Below, piece by piece: positions 8,691-18,398 of a DNA stretch of 64,000 nt. Source of the stretch: Pilimelia terevasa (GTDB lineage: Bacteria > Actinomycetota > Actinomycetes > Mycobacteriales > Micromonosporaceae); assembly GCF_014647915.1 (NCBI RefSeq), contig NZ_BMQC01000020.1:1-64000 (forward strand), written 5' to 3'. Numbering within the stretch: the first letter of the stretch is position 1; every line of letters begins with the position of its first letter. Position numbers and translations under genes: made by a program. Under the pieces are notes generated by a model, which saw only the letters and a program-made list of their open reading frames with translations, ran no database searches and was not told where the DNA came from.

Positions 8691-11396
8691 TTAGCCGACA
8701 GTACCACCGGTGTCCGGAATTGCCCCGCCGGTGTCGCCATCGGTGCCACCATCAGAATTCCCGCCGCCCGTGCCGTCGTCGGGGCGGGTCGGAATGCCTG
8801 GCCGAGTTGGAAACGGAAAATTCCCGCCGCTGGGGAAATCGTCATCGCCATCGTTGTTGTTGCCGCCGTTGCCGCAGAACGGCGGGAACACGCACGGGCT
8901 CGGGTAGTTGCCGTCGCCCTTCTTGTCCGGGTTGCCGACGTTGGCCGGGGGCAGGAACTCCCGCCGCTCCTTGCCCTGCATGGCGGCGTTCATGAACTGC
9001 TTCCAGATCTTCGCTGGGGTGCCCGCGCCGAAGACGTTGCCGCCGAACCGGTCCTTGATGGCGGTGCGCTTCTTCTCGTCGCTGCCGACCCACACCGCTG
9101 CGGCGACCTGCGGCGTATAGCCGACCATCCAGGCGTCGCCGTTCTGGTCGGACTGGTTCTCGTTCAGTTCCCAGGTGCCGGTCTTGCCGGCCGACGGGTA
9201 GTTGAACAGCGTGTTGCCATCGCGGCGCGGCACTCCCTGGAGAATGCTCGTGACGTCGTCGGCGACCCCTTGGTCGATGCGCTGCTCAGGCGTCGCCCGC
9301 GCGCCGCCGACGGTCTCGAACTTCCCGGTCTGGGGGTTCTTCCGCTCGACTTTCTGGACGAAGTACGCCTTGTTGTAGACACCGCGGGCGGCGAAGGTGG
9401 CCATGCCGTTGGCGTGGTCCAGCACCGTGATCGGGTACTTGCCGAAGCCGATGTGGTTGTCGAACATCGACCGTCCTTTGTACTGGGACGGCTCCATGTT
9501 TGCAATCTCTTGAACCCGGAATCCATCCTCTTCCTGCGATGCCATGGCCCGGATGCCGGCCTTCTTGGCCATGTCGACGACCTTGTCCGGGCCGATCCGC
9601 TCGGCCACCCCGTAGAACGGGACGTTGTACGACTCGGTGGTCGAGAAGCGCAGGGTGCAGGAGTCGCCGCAGGAGGCGGCGCGGCCGGCGTTGTTGATGA
9701 CCCGGCCGTCGGTGTCGCGGCGGTCGCGGCCCTTCCAGCGGGAGTCGGCGCGGTAGCCCGCCTCTAGCGCGGCGGCCAGTGTGTAGACCTTGAAGCTGGA
9801 GCCTGGCACCTGGGCTCCAAACAGCTTGCCGTCCCGGGTGTTCAGCTTGCCGTCCGCTGTATATAGCGGTTGGTTGTCGCGGGTGTTCAGGCCGGCGTAG
9901 TCGGTGGCGGCGGTGTTGTCGTTCGGGCCGCCGTAGTACGCCAGCACCTGGCCCGTCTCCGGGCTGACCGCGGCCATCGCCGCGCGCAGGTTCTTCGGCT
10001 CGTTGCGCAGGATGTCGCCCGGCTTGCTGCCCCAGCCGGCGGCCGCCTCGGCGGCGGCCTGCATCTTCGGGTTCAGCGTGGTGGTGATGCGGAAGCCCCC
10101 GCTGGCGAGCGCGTCGCGGCACTGGCCGAACGTGCAGAGCGCCTTGCCGGTCTTCGGGTCCTTCATCTGGGACAGCTCGCGGGTGATGTACGGCAGGATG
10201 ATGCCCGCCGGCTTGCTCAGCCCGCACTCGACGCCGCAGGCCCGGCTGTCGATCTTCTTGGTGACCGGGTACTTGGCGACCGCCGTGCTGTACTCCTCCG
10301 GCGAGATCCAGTTGTTCTCCCGCATCCCGGCCAGCACGTACCGCCACCGGTCCTGCGCGGCCTCGGGGTTGAGGCCCGGGTCGAAGCCCTTGTGCGTCTC
10401 CGAGGGCACCGGCTGCTTGATCACCCCGGCGAGCACGGCCGACTCGGCGATGCTGAGCTTGCCGACGCTCTTGCCGAAGTACGCCTGGGCGGCGGTCTCG
10501 ATGCTGTACGCGCCGCGCCCGAAGTAGATGGTGTTGAGGTAGAACTCCATGATCTCCGGCTTGCTGAACTTGTCGTTCAGCTTCGAGGCCAGGATCGCCT
10601 CCTTGACCTTGCGGGCGTACCCGTCGGCCTGGAGGTCCATCGCGTTGCGCGCGTACTGCTGGGTGATCGTCGAGGCGCCCTGCTGGTCGCCGCCGGTGAT
10701 GTTGTTCCAGGCGGCCCGGCCGATGCCGACGTAGTCGATGCCGGCGTGGCTGAAGAACTTGCGGTCCTCGGCCGAGGCCACCGCCCGCTGCACCTGCGGG
10801 GGGATCTGGTCGATCTTGGTGTAGACGCGGTTCTCCGAACCGATCTTGGCGATCTCGCTGCCGTCGCCGTAGTGCAGCGTCGAGGTCAGGGCCAGTTTGT
10901 TGAAGTCGCTGGGCAGCGCGACGGTCGTGGAGTAGTACGTCAGGCCCACGACGCTGGCGCCGAGCAGCACGCCCAGGATCGAGACCGCGCCGACGATGAT
11001 GTTGATCCGCCGTCGCTTCCGGGCGCGCGGATCGTTGGACGATCCTCCGAGCTGCTCGATGAACCGGCTGATCGACCCGGTGTGCGGGCCGCCCGGCCCG
11101 CCGGGGCCGCCGTACCCGCCGCCGACCGGCCGGCGGCCGCCGCCGACGCTGACCCGTGCGGTCGCCCGGCCCGACGCCGCACCGGGCGGGGCGGCCTGGG
11201 ACGCGCCGGGCACGCGCGCGGAGGCGCGCGCGCCGCCGACCGTGGCCCGGCCGGCCGGCGCGACCGGCACCGAGGCCGCCATGGTCGACGTACTGACCGA
11301 GGCGCGCGCGGAAGCGCGGCCGCCCGTACCGAGCCAGTCGTCGCCGCCGGACGACGGGTCGCCCAGGTCGGCGTTCACGTCACCGTAGGAGTTCAT
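8691..11396 (-). CDS. ponA: Class A penicillin-binding protein (transglycosylase/transpeptidase)
   Basis: 901 residues. It polymerises lipid II and crosslinks peptidoglycan at the outer face of the membrane. A Gly/Ala/Arg-rich cytoplasmic tail (1-130) precedes one membrane helix (about 131-153). The glycosyltransferase domain shows the catalytic [12 protein letters not shown] near residue 210 and [12 protein letters not shown]. The transpeptidase domain has SSFK (about 533), SYN (about 587) and KTGT (about 735). The C-terminus is a Gly/Asp/Pro-rich tail of about 90 residues. The start ATG overlaps the stop of the upstream DUF5318 gene by four bases (ATGA), so the two are translationally coupled. 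This is a housekeeping enzyme; the tail length is unremarkable for actinomycetes. Confidence 0.95.
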   Translation of the reverse strand: MNSYGDVNADLGDPSSGGDDWLGTGGRASARASVSTSTMAASVPVAPAGRATVGGARASARVPGASQAAPPGAASGRATARVSVGGGRRPVGGGYGGPGGPGGPHTGSISRFIEQLGGSSNDPRARKRRRINIIVGAVSILGVLLGASVVGLTYYSTTVALPSDFNKLALTSTLHYGDGSEIAKIGSENRVYTKIDQIPPQVQRAVASAEDRKFFSHAGIDYVGIGRAAWNNITGGDQQGASTITQQYARNAMDLQADGYARKVKEAILASKLNDKFSKPEIMEFYLNTIYFGRGAYSIETAAQAYFGKSVGKLSIAESAVLAGVIKQPVPSETHKGFDPGLNPEAAQDRWRYVLAGMRENNWISPEEYSTAVAKYPVTKKIDSRACGVECGLSKPAGIILPYITRELSQMKDPKTGKALCTFGQCRDALASGGFRITTTLNPKMQAAAEAAAGWGSKPGDILRNEPKNLRAAMAAVSPETGQVLAYYGGPNDNTAATDYAGLNTRDNQPLYTADGKLNTRDGKLFGAQVPGSSFKVYTLAAALEAGYRADSRWKGRDRRDTDGRVINNAGRAASCGDSCTLRFSTTESYNVPFYGVAERIGPDKVVDMAKKAGIRAMASQEEDGFRVQEIANMEPSQYKGRSMFDNHIGFGKYPITVLDHANGMATFAARGVYNKAYFVQKVERKNPQTGKFETVGGARATPEQRIDQGVADDVTSILQGVPRRDGNTLFNYPSAGKTGTWELNENQSDQNGDAWMVGYTPQVAAAVWVGSDEKKRTAIKDRFGGNVFGAGTPAKIWKQFMNAAMQGKERREFLPPANVGNPDKKGDGNYPSPCVFPPFCGNGGNNNDGDDDFPSGGNFPFPTRPGIPTRPDDGTGGGNSDGGTDGDTGGAIPDTGGTVG

Positions 11397-11893
11397 TCGT
11401 CACACCCTGCTGTAGCAATGACGCCGTCACGCCCCACCTTGCTGGTGGTAGTACGGACGCGTCGGTCAGGCCGTTCACCACGACGGCGGCCGATGTCGGC
11501 CGATGTCGGCACCCCCTCGTCCCCGGTGTCCGGGTTCTTCCCGCGGGGGTAGTGCTCACGTAGATGATTCCAGCCGCAGCCCCGGCAGACCTCGACCACG
11601 TAGACCAGAAACTCGTCGACGGTCGCGGCCAGCTCGGCCAACTCGGCGAGGCGGCGTGCCTGCCCGGCCGACTGCCGGAGCGCCTCACCGTACGCGAAGT
11701 GGACCAGCGTCAGGTGCGCGCGCCGACAGACCGGGCAGCGCTGGTCGGTCGGTTCCCCGTGGAACCGCGCGGCGCTGCGCAGATAGGGCGATGCGTCGCA
11801 GATCTCCCCCGTCGCCACCAGCCCGCGGCCGTGGTCGCGCAGCACCGCCCGCTTCCTCAGCGAGTAGTCGACGACCTGGTGCTGCGCGGACAT
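11393..11893 (-). CDS. DUF5318 protein with two CxxC pairs
   Basis: 166 residues. It matches the actinobacterial DUF5318 family: a conserved N-terminus (QVVDYSLRKRAVL), EICDASPYLRSAARFHGEPT, CPVCRRAHLTLVHFAYG, and YVVEVCRGCGWNHL. The CPVC and CRGC pairs probably bind one zinc ion in a rubredoxin-like knuckle. No enzymatic role is known to me. It is encoded immediately upstream of, and overlapping, the penicillin-binding protein gene, an arrangement I believe is conserved in actinomycetes, which points to a link with envelope synthesis. The C-terminal 45 residues are basic and poorly conserved. Confidence 0.85.
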   Translation of the reverse strand: MSAQHQVVDYSLRKRAVLRDHGRGLVATGEICDASPYLRSAARFHGEPTDQRCPVCRRAHLTLVHFAYGEALRQSAGQARRLAELAELAATVDEFLVYVVEVCRGCGWNHLREHYPRGKNPDTGDEGVPTSADIGRRRGERPDRRVRTTTSKVGRDGVIATAGCDE

Positions 11894-12018
11894 GGCTGAA
11901 GGGTACGCGGAACACCCCAGCTAGGCGACCTTCGCCGAGGACGGCCGAGGCGAGAATCACCTTCGCCGATGTTCGGCACCCCCGGTTGCGGCCCGCGGAG
12001 CCAGGATCTAACGTGACG

Positions 12019-12037
12019 ATGTATCGGCGCGATACAT
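12019..12037. promoter_or_regulatory. PadR-type operator ATGTATC-N5-GATACAT
   Basis: A perfect 7-bp inverted repeat with 5-bp spacer, 47 bp upstream of the padR-like start. PadR regulators bind ATGT...ACAT palindromes, so this is a likely autoregulatory operator. A related GATAC element at 12043-12047 and CAATACATT at 12054-12062 may form a second, weaker site. Confidence 0.7.
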
Positions 12038-12083
12038 CGCGTGATACGTCGCGCAATACATTCGGTGATCGGGGAGGGGCGCA

Positions 12084-12683
12084 GTGCTGGAACTCGCCAT
12101 CCTCGGCCTGCTCTGCGAGACGCCGATGCACGGGTACGAGCTGCGCAAGGAGCTGACCACCAAGCTCGGCGCGTTCCGGGCGGCGATCAGCTACGGCACG
12201 CTGTACCCGACCCTGCGGCGGCTGCGCCTGGCCGGCCTCATCAGCGAGCTGGCCGACGACGACAGCGCCGCGGGCGCGCCCCCGCTCACCAGCCGCCGCG
12301 GCCGGGTCGTCTACAAGATCACCGCCGAGGGCAAGGAGCGGCTCACCGCCCTGCTCGCCTGCACCGGCCCGGAGACGTACGACGACGAGGGCTTCGGGGT
12401 GCACTTCGCCTTCTTCGCCCGCACCGACCGGGCCACCCGGCTGCGCATCCTGGAGGGCCGGCGGCGCCGGATCGAGGAGCGCCGCGAGGGCCTGCGCGAC
12501 GTCCTCGGCCGCGCCGCCGAGCGCCTGGACACCTACACGCTCGCCCTCCAGCGGCACGGGCTGGACGCCTGCGAGCGCGAGGTGCGCTGGCTGGAGGAGC
12601 TGATCGCGCACGAGCGGTCCGGCCTGCCCCAGCCCACCGACCACACCCCGCCCGGGGACAGCCGGAGCGGTCGCCAACCATGA
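12084..12683 (+). CDS. PadR-family transcriptional regulator
   Basis: 199 residues from GTG 12084, with GGGAGGGG just upstream. The N-terminal winged helix-turn-helix is typical: [20 protein letters not shown], then [18 protein letters not shown]. The C-terminal half (about 90-180) is the helical dimerisation domain of the longer PadR class. A matching operator lies in its own promoter. It is followed 47 bp later, same strand, by the inositol-phosphate synthase gene, so it probably controls that gene as well as itself. The ligand cannot be read from the sequence. Confidence 0.88.
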   Translation: MLELAILGLLCETPMHGYELRKELTTKLGAFRAAISYGTLYPTLRRLRLAGLISELADDDSAAGAPPLTSRRGRVVYKITAEGKERLTALLACTGPETYDDEGFGVHFAFFARTDRATRLRILEGRRRRIEERREGLRDVLGRAAERLDTYTLALQRHGLDACEREVRWLEELIAHERSGLPQPTDHTPPGDSRSGRQP

Positions 12684-12730
12684 GAGCCGGCGGCCGCCGT
12701 CCGCGGCCGCCAACGAGAAGGAGGCACACG

Positions 12731-13810
12731 ATGGGCTCCGTCCGCGTCGCCATCGTCGGAGTCGGGAACTGCGCGTCTTCCCTGGTGCAGGGAGTGCAGT
12801 ACTACCGCGACGCCGACCCGCACCAGCGCGTCCCGGGTCTGATGCACGTCCAGTTCGGCGACTACCACGTCCGGGACGTGGAGTTCGTCGCCGCCTTCGA
12901 CGTGGACGCCAAGAAGGTCGGCCGCGACGTGGCCGAGGCGATCGTCGCCAGCGAGAACAACACGATCAAGCTGTGCGACGTACCGCCGACCGGCGTCACC
13001 GTGCAGCGCGGCCCGACCCACGACGGCCTGGGCCTGTACTACCGCGAGATCATCGAGGAGTCCGACGAGCAGCCGGTCGACGTGGTCGCCGCGCTGCGCG
13101 AGGCACGCGCCGACGTGGTCGTCGCCTACCTGCCGGTCGGCTCCGAGGACGCGGCGAAGTTCTACGCCCAGGCGGCCATCGACGCGGGCTGCGCGTTCGT
13201 CAACGCCCTGCCGGTGTTCATCGCCTCCGACCCGGTCTGGGCGCAGAAGTTCACCGACGCCGGGCTGCCGATCGTCGGCGACGACATCAAGTCCCAGGTC
13301 GGGGCGACGATCGTGCACCGGGCGCTGGCGAAGCTGTTCGAGGACCGGGGGGTGGAGCTGCTGCGCACGTACCAGCTCAACTTCGGCGGGAACATGGACT
13401 TCATGAACATGCTGGAGCGCAACCGCCTGCTGTCGAAGAAGATCTCCAAGACGCAGTCGGTGACCTCGCAGATCCCGCACGAGATGACCAAGGGCGACGT
13501 CCACATCGGGCCGAGCGACCACGTGCCGTGGCTGGACGACCGCAAGTGGGCGTACATCCGGCTGGAGGGCCGCTCGTTCGGCGACGTGCCGCTGAACGCC
13601 GAGCTGAAGCTGGAGGTGTGGGACTCGCCGAACTCGGCGGGCGTCATCATCGACGCGGTCCGCGCCGCGAAGATCGCCCTGGACCGCAAGGTCGGCGGGC
13701 CGATCCTGTCGGCGTCGAGCTACTTCATGAAGTCGCCGCCGGAGCAGTACGCCGACCACGACGCCCACCAGGCGGTCGAGGCGTTCATCCAGGGCGACGT
13801 CACCCACTGA
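12731..13810 (+). CDS. ino1: Inositol-3-phosphate synthase
   Basis: 359 residues; ATG 12731 follows an AAGGAGG at ideal spacing. It converts glucose 6-phosphate to 1D-myo-inositol 3-phosphate with NAD, the first step toward phosphatidylinositol and mycothiol in actinomycetes. The N-terminal Rossmann motif [16 protein letters not shown] and the conserved [15 protein letters not shown] and [11 protein letters not shown] segments identify the short actinobacterial/archaeal type of enzyme. The padR-like gene lies directly upstream and a strong hairpin terminator directly downstream. Confidence 0.95.
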   Translation: MGSVRVAIVGVGNCASSLVQGVQYYRDADPHQRVPGLMHVQFGDYHVRDVEFVAAFDVDAKKVGRDVAEAIVASENNTIKLCDVPPTGVTVQRGPTHDGLGLYYREIIEESDEQPVDVVAALREARADVVVAYLPVGSEDAAKFYAQAAIDAGCAFVNALPVFIASDPVWAQKFTDAGLPIVGDDIKSQVGATIVHRALAKLFEDRGVELLRTYQLNFGGNMDFMNMLERNRLLSKKISKTQSVTSQIPHEMTKGDVHIGPSDHVPWLDDRKWAYIRLEGRSFGDVPLNAELKLEVWDSPNSAGVIIDAVRAAKIALDRKVGGPILSASSYFMKSPPEQYADHDAHQAVEAFIQGDVTH

Positions 13811-13821
13811 GGCGGGAACGC

Positions 13822-13855
13822 GAAGCGGGCGGTCCCCCACAGGACCGCCCGCTTC
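13822..13855 (+). terminator. Strong 14-bp hairpin terminator after ino1
   Basis: Perfectly complementary 14-base arms (13822-13835 and 13842-13855) with a 6-base loop, starting 11 bases after the ino1 stop. No U tract, as usual at this GC content. Confidence 0.85.
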
Positions 13856-13940
13856 AGGGACGGGTTCGGGTACCGACTCCACCGACGGACGCGCTCACCC
13901 GCGTCCCACCCGCCCCGGTGCGCCCGGGCGCACATCTTGA

Positions 13941-14027
13941 GTGCGCTACGCGCACTCGACCCACTCCCGGCGCGCTACGCGCACGTGACCCGATGCAGGC
14001 GCGCTACGCGCACGTGACCCACTGCAG
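13941..14027. repeat. Three 29-bp tandem repeats at a gene's 3' end
   Basis: Copies at 13941-13969, 13970-13998 and 13999-14027. The last two differ at only two positions; the first is more diverged. Each contains the near-palindrome GCGCTACGCGC. The third copy covers the last codons and stop of the secreted protein gene on the minus strand, so the other two are duplicated 3' ends lying beyond the stop. Confidence 0.85.
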
Positions 14028-14615
14028 GCCCAGCGCGACGCTCGGGGTCTCCGGCGCCTCGCTGTACGTGGAGACGCTGACGAGCTGGGTGTTCTTGCCC
14101 ATGAAGTGGCGCAGCGCGTTGTCCACGAGGAACGGCTTCACCGGGGCGGCGCCGCAGCCGCGGACCGGCTCGACGATCGCCAGCGACGTCGTGGCGACCT
14201 CCTTGTGCGGCCCGTCGAGGCTGTCCGAGTCGAGCAGGCCGGCCTCGCCGTCGGTGCGGTAGTGGAAGGTGTTGCTGGAGTAGGTGCCCTTCTCGACCTG
14301 GTAGTCGACCGTCTGGGTGCCCGCGCCGAGCTGGTAGCCGTAGCCGGCCGCCGGGGTGATCGCCAGGCTCAGGGCGCACTGGGAGACGGCCGCCTTCGGC
14401 AGGTTCAGGCCCGCCTTGGCCTGGTGGCCGCGGTACCGGATCTCCAGCTTGCCGTCCTTCTCCGCGGCGGTGACGGTGTCCGGGGCGCAGCCGCTGCCGC
14501 TGGCGGCGGTGACGGCGACGGAGCCGGAGACCGCGGCGGCGGCGGGCGCGGCGGACAGTGTGGCGGCGATCAGGCCGGCGACACCGGCGGCGAGACCGAG
14601 GGTACGGACAGACAT
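14004..14615 (-). CDS. Secreted DUF4360-like protein
   Basis: 203 residues with a clear signal peptide (MSVRTLGLAAGVAGLIAATL, Ala-rich cleavage near residue 28). The mature part (SGSGCAPDTVTAAEKDGKLE, SQCALSLAITPAAGYGYQLG) has the pattern of DUF4360 secreted proteins: two early Cys, a CxLxL strand and a final Cys near the C-terminus. The function of the family is unknown. A protein with the same plan is encoded at 47967-48569. The 3' end is part of a tandem repeat. The gene is monocistronic and convergent with ino1, separated from it by the terminator. Confidence 0.7.
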   Translation of the reverse strand: MSVRTLGLAAGVAGLIAATLSAAPAAAAVSGSVAVTAASGSGCAPDTVTAAEKDGKLEIRYRGHQAKAGLNLPKAAVSQCALSLAITPAAGYGYQLGAGTQTVDYQVEKGTYSSNTFHYRTDGEAGLLDSDSLDGPHKEVATTSLAIVEPVRGCGAAPVKPFLVDNALRHFMGKNTQLVSVSTYSEAPETPSVALGLQWVTCA

Positions 14616-14758
14616 GGCAACTCTCCTGGATGGCGAGGGGACTGGAACGGAGGGAAGGCTAACCTTACTAAGAGGTCGACCGACGCGAATGTGACCGACA
14701 CCGCATGGGCCGCGCGGGCCGCGGGCCGCCGGTGGTGCCCCGGTGCCACGCTGGTCCC

Positions 14759-15727
14759 ATGCGACTGATCGAGATCGACGACGTCCGGGACGCGGCCCAG
14801 GTGATCGAGGGCGAGGTGGTCCGCACCCCGCTGCTGCGCGCCGACGAATCCCTCTGGCTCAAGCCCGAGAACCTCCAGCCGACCGGCGCGTTCAAGCTGC
14901 GCGGCGCCACGTACGCGCTCAGCCGGCTCTCCGCACAGGCCCGCCGCGCGGGCGTCGTGACCCACTCCTCCGGCAACCACGCCTACGCGCTCGCGCACGC
15001 CGCCGCCCGGTACGGCACGCCGATGGTCGCGGTGATGCCGGAGGTCACCACCGCCGTCAAGCGCGAGGCCGTACGCGCCCGCGGCGCGCAGATCGTCCTG
15101 GTCCCCGCCGCCGAGCGGGAGTCGCGGACGGCCGCGCTGGCCGCCGCGCGCGGCCTGACGGTCGTCCCGCCCTACGACCACCCCGACGTCATCGCCGGCC
15201 AGGGGACCGTCGGCCTGGAGATCGTCGCGGACCTGCCCGACGTGGACGTCGTGCTGGTGCCCGTCGGCGGCGGCGGGCTGTCGGCCGGGGTCGCCACCGC
15301 CGTCGCCGCGCTGCGCCCGTCGGCGAAGGTGATCGGCGTGGAGCCCGCGCTCGCCGCCGACGCCGCCGAGAGCCTGCGTACCGGCACGCTGTGCGAGTGG
15401 CCGGTCGCGCAGCGCGCCCGCACCAGCGCCGAGGGCCTGCGCGGCTCCCTCTCGGCGCTGACGCTCGCGCACCTGCGCGCCCGGCTCGACCGCATCGTCA
15501 CAGTCACCGAGGACGAGATCGCCGCGGCCGTACCGTGGCTGGCCGCGCGCGGCCGGGTGGTCGCCGAGCCCAGCGGCGCCGTGGCCACCGCGGCGTACCT
15601 CCACCACCGGTCGGCGCTGCCCCCGGGCCGGACCGTCGCCGTCGTCTCGGGGGGCAACGTGGATCCGGCGGCGTTCGCCGCGGCGCTGCGGGGTGGCGAA
15701 ATCAGGGATGGTGCGCAGCGCGACTAA
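14759..15727 (+). CDS. Threonine/serine dehydratase-like PLP enzyme
   Basis: 322 residues from ATG 14759; an in-frame ATG at 14705 would add 18 weak residues. Fold type II PLP enzyme of the threonine ammonia-lyase/serine racemase group. The PLP lysine lies in TGAFKLRGA, the substrate loop is SSGNHAYAL, the phosphate-binding glycine loop is VPVGGGGLSAG, and the C-terminal VVSGGNVD holds the ring-nitrogen contact. There is no C-terminal ACT domain, so it resembles catabolic or racemase-like members rather than biosynthetic IlvA. Likely substrate threonine or serine; which one cannot be decided. It is divergent from the DUF4360-like gene. Confidence 0.85.
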   Translation: MRLIEIDDVRDAAQVIEGEVVRTPLLRADESLWLKPENLQPTGAFKLRGATYALSRLSAQARRAGVVTHSSGNHAYALAHAAARYGTPMVAVMPEVTTAVKREAVRARGAQIVLVPAAERESRTAALAAARGLTVVPPYDHPDVIAGQGTVGLEIVADLPDVDVVLVPVGGGGLSAGVATAVAALRPSAKVIGVEPALAADAAESLRTGTLCEWPVAQRARTSAEGLRGSLSALTLAHLRARLDRIVTVTEDEIAAAVPWLAARGRVVAEPSGAVATAAYLHHRSALPPGRTVAVVSGGNVDPAAFAAALRGGEIRDGAQRD

Positions 15728-15873
15728 TCGGATCGCCCGCCGCAATCCGCGCGCGAACACGGCAACGACCAGGCGCGGATGCGGAGGGTGACGGGCGCCG
15801 AGGAGGCCGGCGGCGTCGGCACCGGAGAAGTGGGCGGTGCGGCGGGTCGGCGGCGTCGGTAGGTTCCGTCGAC

Positions 15874-16935
15874 ATGAGACGTGCCCTCGCCACCCTCGCC
15901 ACCGCCCTGACCCCCGCGCTCGCCCTGGCCGCCGCGGCAGCGCCGGCCCAGGCCGCCGCCGGCCTGGACTGGAAGCCCTCGACCACCGGCGTCGAGAGCC
16001 CGCTGTTCGGCCTGTCGGCGGTCAGCGACCGGGTCGCCTGGGCCGGCGGCTCCGGCGGCGTCCTGCTGCGGACCGCCGACGGCGGCGGCGCCTGGCAGAA
16101 CGTCAGCCCGCCGAACAGCGCCGACGCCGACTTCCGCGACATCGAGGCGATCTCCGACCGGGAGGCGGTGGCGCTGTCCGCCGGCGCCGGCGGGCTCGGG
16201 CGCGTGTACCGGACCGACGACGGCGGCGCCACCTGGACGGAGACGTTCCGCAGCGTCGAGGAGAAGTCCTTCTACAACTGCGTCGCCTTCTTCGACGCCC
16301 AGCGCGGCATCGCGATGTCCGACCCCGTCGGCGGGAAGTTCCGCATCATCACGACCGCCGACGGGGGCCGGAGCTGGTCCGTGGTACCGGACGCCGGGAT
16401 GCCGGCCTCCCCCGAGGGCGAGTACGGCTTCTCCGGGTCCGGCTCGTGCCTGGTCACGCCGCCCGGCGCCCCGACCGGCACCGCGGTCTTCGCCAGCGGC
16501 GGCAGCGTCACGTCGCGGTACTTCCATACGACCGACTACGGCGTGACCTGGACCGCCGCCCCGACCGGCTTCCCGGCCGCCGAGTACGGCGGCGTGCACA
16601 GCCTCGCCTTCCGCGGCGGCAGGGGCGTCGCCGTGGGCGGCGACAGCCAGGCCGCGCCCGGCGCCTCCGGCGGCGCGGCGGTCAGCGGGGACAACGGCTT
16701 CACCTGGGCGATGGCCGCCGCCCGGCCGGCGGACTTCCGCGGCGCGGCCGCGTGGGTGTCGGACAGCACGGTCGTGGCGGTCGGCCCCACGGGCAGCGAC
16801 GCCAGCACCGACGGCGGCAACACCTGGGCGCCGTTCTCCAACGCGGCCCTGACCAACGTCGCCTGCGCCGCCTCGGGCGGCTGCTTCGCGGTCGGCCCCA
16901 AGGGCGCCGCGGCGACCCTGGTCGGCACCCGCTGA
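15874..16935 (+). CDS. Secreted YCF48/BNR-repeat-like propeller protein
   Basis: 353 residues; ATG 15874 begins a signal peptide (MRRALATLATALTPALALAA, cleavage around residue 29). The mature protein carries repeated beta-propeller blades with the sialidase-type Asp box SxDxGxTW: RTADGGGAWQ, RTDDGGATWT, TTADGGRSWS, TTDYGVTWT and STDGGNTWA. Such proteins are often annotated as YCF48-like or oxidoreductase, but no catalytic residues are visible. It lies in tandem with a paralogue at 17020-18150. A hairpin terminator separates the two, so each may have its own promoter. Function unknown; extracellular binding is the safest guess. Confidence 0.8.
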   Translation: MRRALATLATALTPALALAAAAAPAQAAAGLDWKPSTTGVESPLFGLSAVSDRVAWAGGSGGVLLRTADGGGAWQNVSPPNSADADFRDIEAISDREAVALSAGAGGLGRVYRTDDGGATWTETFRSVEEKSFYNCVAFFDAQRGIAMSDPVGGKFRIITTADGGRSWSVVPDAGMPASPEGEYGFSGSGSCLVTPPGAPTGTAVFASGGSVTSRYFHTTDYGVTWTAAPTGFPAAEYGGVHSLAFRGGRGVAVGGDSQAAPGASGGAAVSGDNGFTWAMAAARPADFRGAAAWVSDSTVVAVGPTGSDASTDGGNTWAPFSNAALTNVACAASGGCFAVGPKGAAATLVGTR

Positions 16936-16949
16936 CTCCGCCCGTTCCC

Positions 16950-16979
16950 GAGCGGCCCGCGGTTTCCCGCGGGCCGCTC
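16950..16979 (+). terminator. 13-bp hairpin terminator
   Basis: Arms 16950-16962 and 16967-16979 are perfectly complementary with a 4-base TTTC loop, 14 bases after the stop of the first propeller gene. Confidence 0.8.
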
Positions 16980-17019
16980 GCCCGTGTACGCCATCGACGA
17001 ACGACGGTAGGTTTCCGCC

Positions 17020-18150
17020 ATGCGACGTGCCCTCACCTTCGCCACTGTCCTCTCCCTCGCCACTGTCCTGACCCTCGCCACCCCGCCGGCCCTCGCCGCC
17101 GCGCCCGCGCTCGCCGCGCCGCTCGCCGACGCGACCGCCCCCGGCTCCGCGGTGCCGGCCGCGACCCGCCAGGCCGGCGCGGCGCCGGCCTGGAACCCGC
17201 GGCCGACCGGCGTGGACAGTCGCCTGCGCGGGCTGGCGCCCGTGGACGACGCGGTCGCCTGGGCGGCCGGCAGCAAGGGCGCGGTCCTGCGGACCACCGA
17301 CGGCGGCGCCCACTGGGTGCTCCTCCCCATCCCCGGCGCCGAGGCGATGGACTTCCGCGACGTGGTGGCCTGGGACGCCCAGCGGGCGCTCGTGCTGTCC
17401 GTCGGCGACGGCGGGTCCTCCCGGATCTACCGCACCCGCGACGGCGGCCGCACCTGGACCGAGGGCTTCCGCAACGCCGACCCCAAGGCGTTCTACGACT
17501 GCATGTCCTTCTTCGACACCCGCCACGGCCTGGCGCTCTCCGACGCCGTCGACGGGCGGTTCCGGATCATCGCCACCGACAACGGCGGCGATAGCTGGCA
17601 GGTCCTGCCCACCGACGGGATGCCGGCGGCCCAGGACGGCGAGAGCGCCTTCGCGGCCAGCGGCACCTGCCTGGTCGCCCAGCGGGGCGGGCAGGCGGCG
17701 TGGTTCGCCACCACGGGCAAGCCGTTCTCCCGGGTGTTCCGCACCGCCGACCGGGGCCTGACCTGGTCGGTGACCGACAGCCCGGTACCGGGCGGCGGCA
17801 CGAGCGGGATCTACACGCTGGCGATGCGCGACTGGTGGCGCGGGGTGGCGCTGGGCGGCGACTACACCCGGCCGACCGAGGCGCCGCAGCACGCCGCGCT
17901 CACCGGCGACTCCGGCCGCGGCTGGCAGCCGGCCGGCCGGGCGCCGGGCGAGTACCGCTCCGGCGCCGCCTGGGTCGGCCGCTCCGAGACGGTCCTGGCC
18001 GTCGGCCCGACGGGAAGCGACGTCAGCGCCGACGGCGGCCGGACCTGGACCCGCTTCGACACCGGCAGCTACGACGCGGTGGAGTGCACCGCCGCGGGCG
18101 CGTGCTGGGCCACCGGCGAGCAGGGCCGCGCCGCGACCCTGGCCCGCTGA
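17020..18150 (+). CDS. Second secreted YCF48/BNR-repeat-like propeller protein
   Basis: 376 residues with signal peptide (MRRALTFATVLSLATVLTLA). Asp-box blades recur as RTTDGGAHWV, RTRDGGRTWT, ATDNGGDSWQ, RTADRGLTWS and SADGGRTWT. It is colinear with the gene at 15874-16935: both have DFRD after the second blade, FYxC followed by FFDxxxG, and the ending ATL(V/A). They are clearly tandem duplicates. An insertion of about 25 residues follows the signal peptide in this copy. Its 3' end is itself repeated downstream. No enzymatic motif is seen; an extracellular binding or scaffolding role is inferred. Confidence 0.8.
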   Translation: MRRALTFATVLSLATVLTLATPPALAAAPALAAPLADATAPGSAVPAATRQAGAAPAWNPRPTGVDSRLRGLAPVDDAVAWAAGSKGAVLRTTDGGAHWVLLPIPGAEAMDFRDVVAWDAQRALVLSVGDGGSSRIYRTRDGGRTWTEGFRNADPKAFYDCMSFFDTRHGLALSDAVDGRFRIIATDNGGDSWQVLPTDGMPAAQDGESAFAASGTCLVAQRGGQAAWFATTGKPFSRVFRTADRGLTWSVTDSPVPGGGTSGIYTLAMRDWWRGVALGGDYTRPTEAPQHAALTGDSGRGWQPAGRAPGEYRSGAAWVGRSETVLAVGPTGSDVSADGGRTWTRFDTGSYDAVECTAAGACWATGEQGRAATLAR

Positions 18151-18225
18151 CCCGGGGGCCTGGCGAGCAGGGCCGCGCCGCGACCCTGGCTCGCTCACCC
18201 GGGGACCTGGCCCGCTGACCCGGGG
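18115..18225. repeat. 47-bp tandem duplication of a gene's 3' end
   Basis: 18115-18161 covers the last codons and stop of the second propeller gene. 18162-18208 repeats it with three changes, one of which destroys the stop. 18209-18225 is a partial third copy (the GGCCCGCTGACCCGGGG part). This is the second case in the window of a secreted-protein gene whose 3' end is tandemly duplicated beyond the stop. Confidence 0.85.
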
Positions 18226-18398
18226 CCGACAGGCTGCCCCGGGGCCGATGGCCGGGAGCGGCCCGGGGCGCAGGACCCCGGATGACGGCCAACCGGCCAC
18301 CATCCGGGGCTTTCGCCCGGCCGGGCCGGCGGGTCGCGGGACCATCGGCGGTGTCGCCCGTTGTACCGGGCGCAACCGCACGAGACGAGGTGGCCCCG

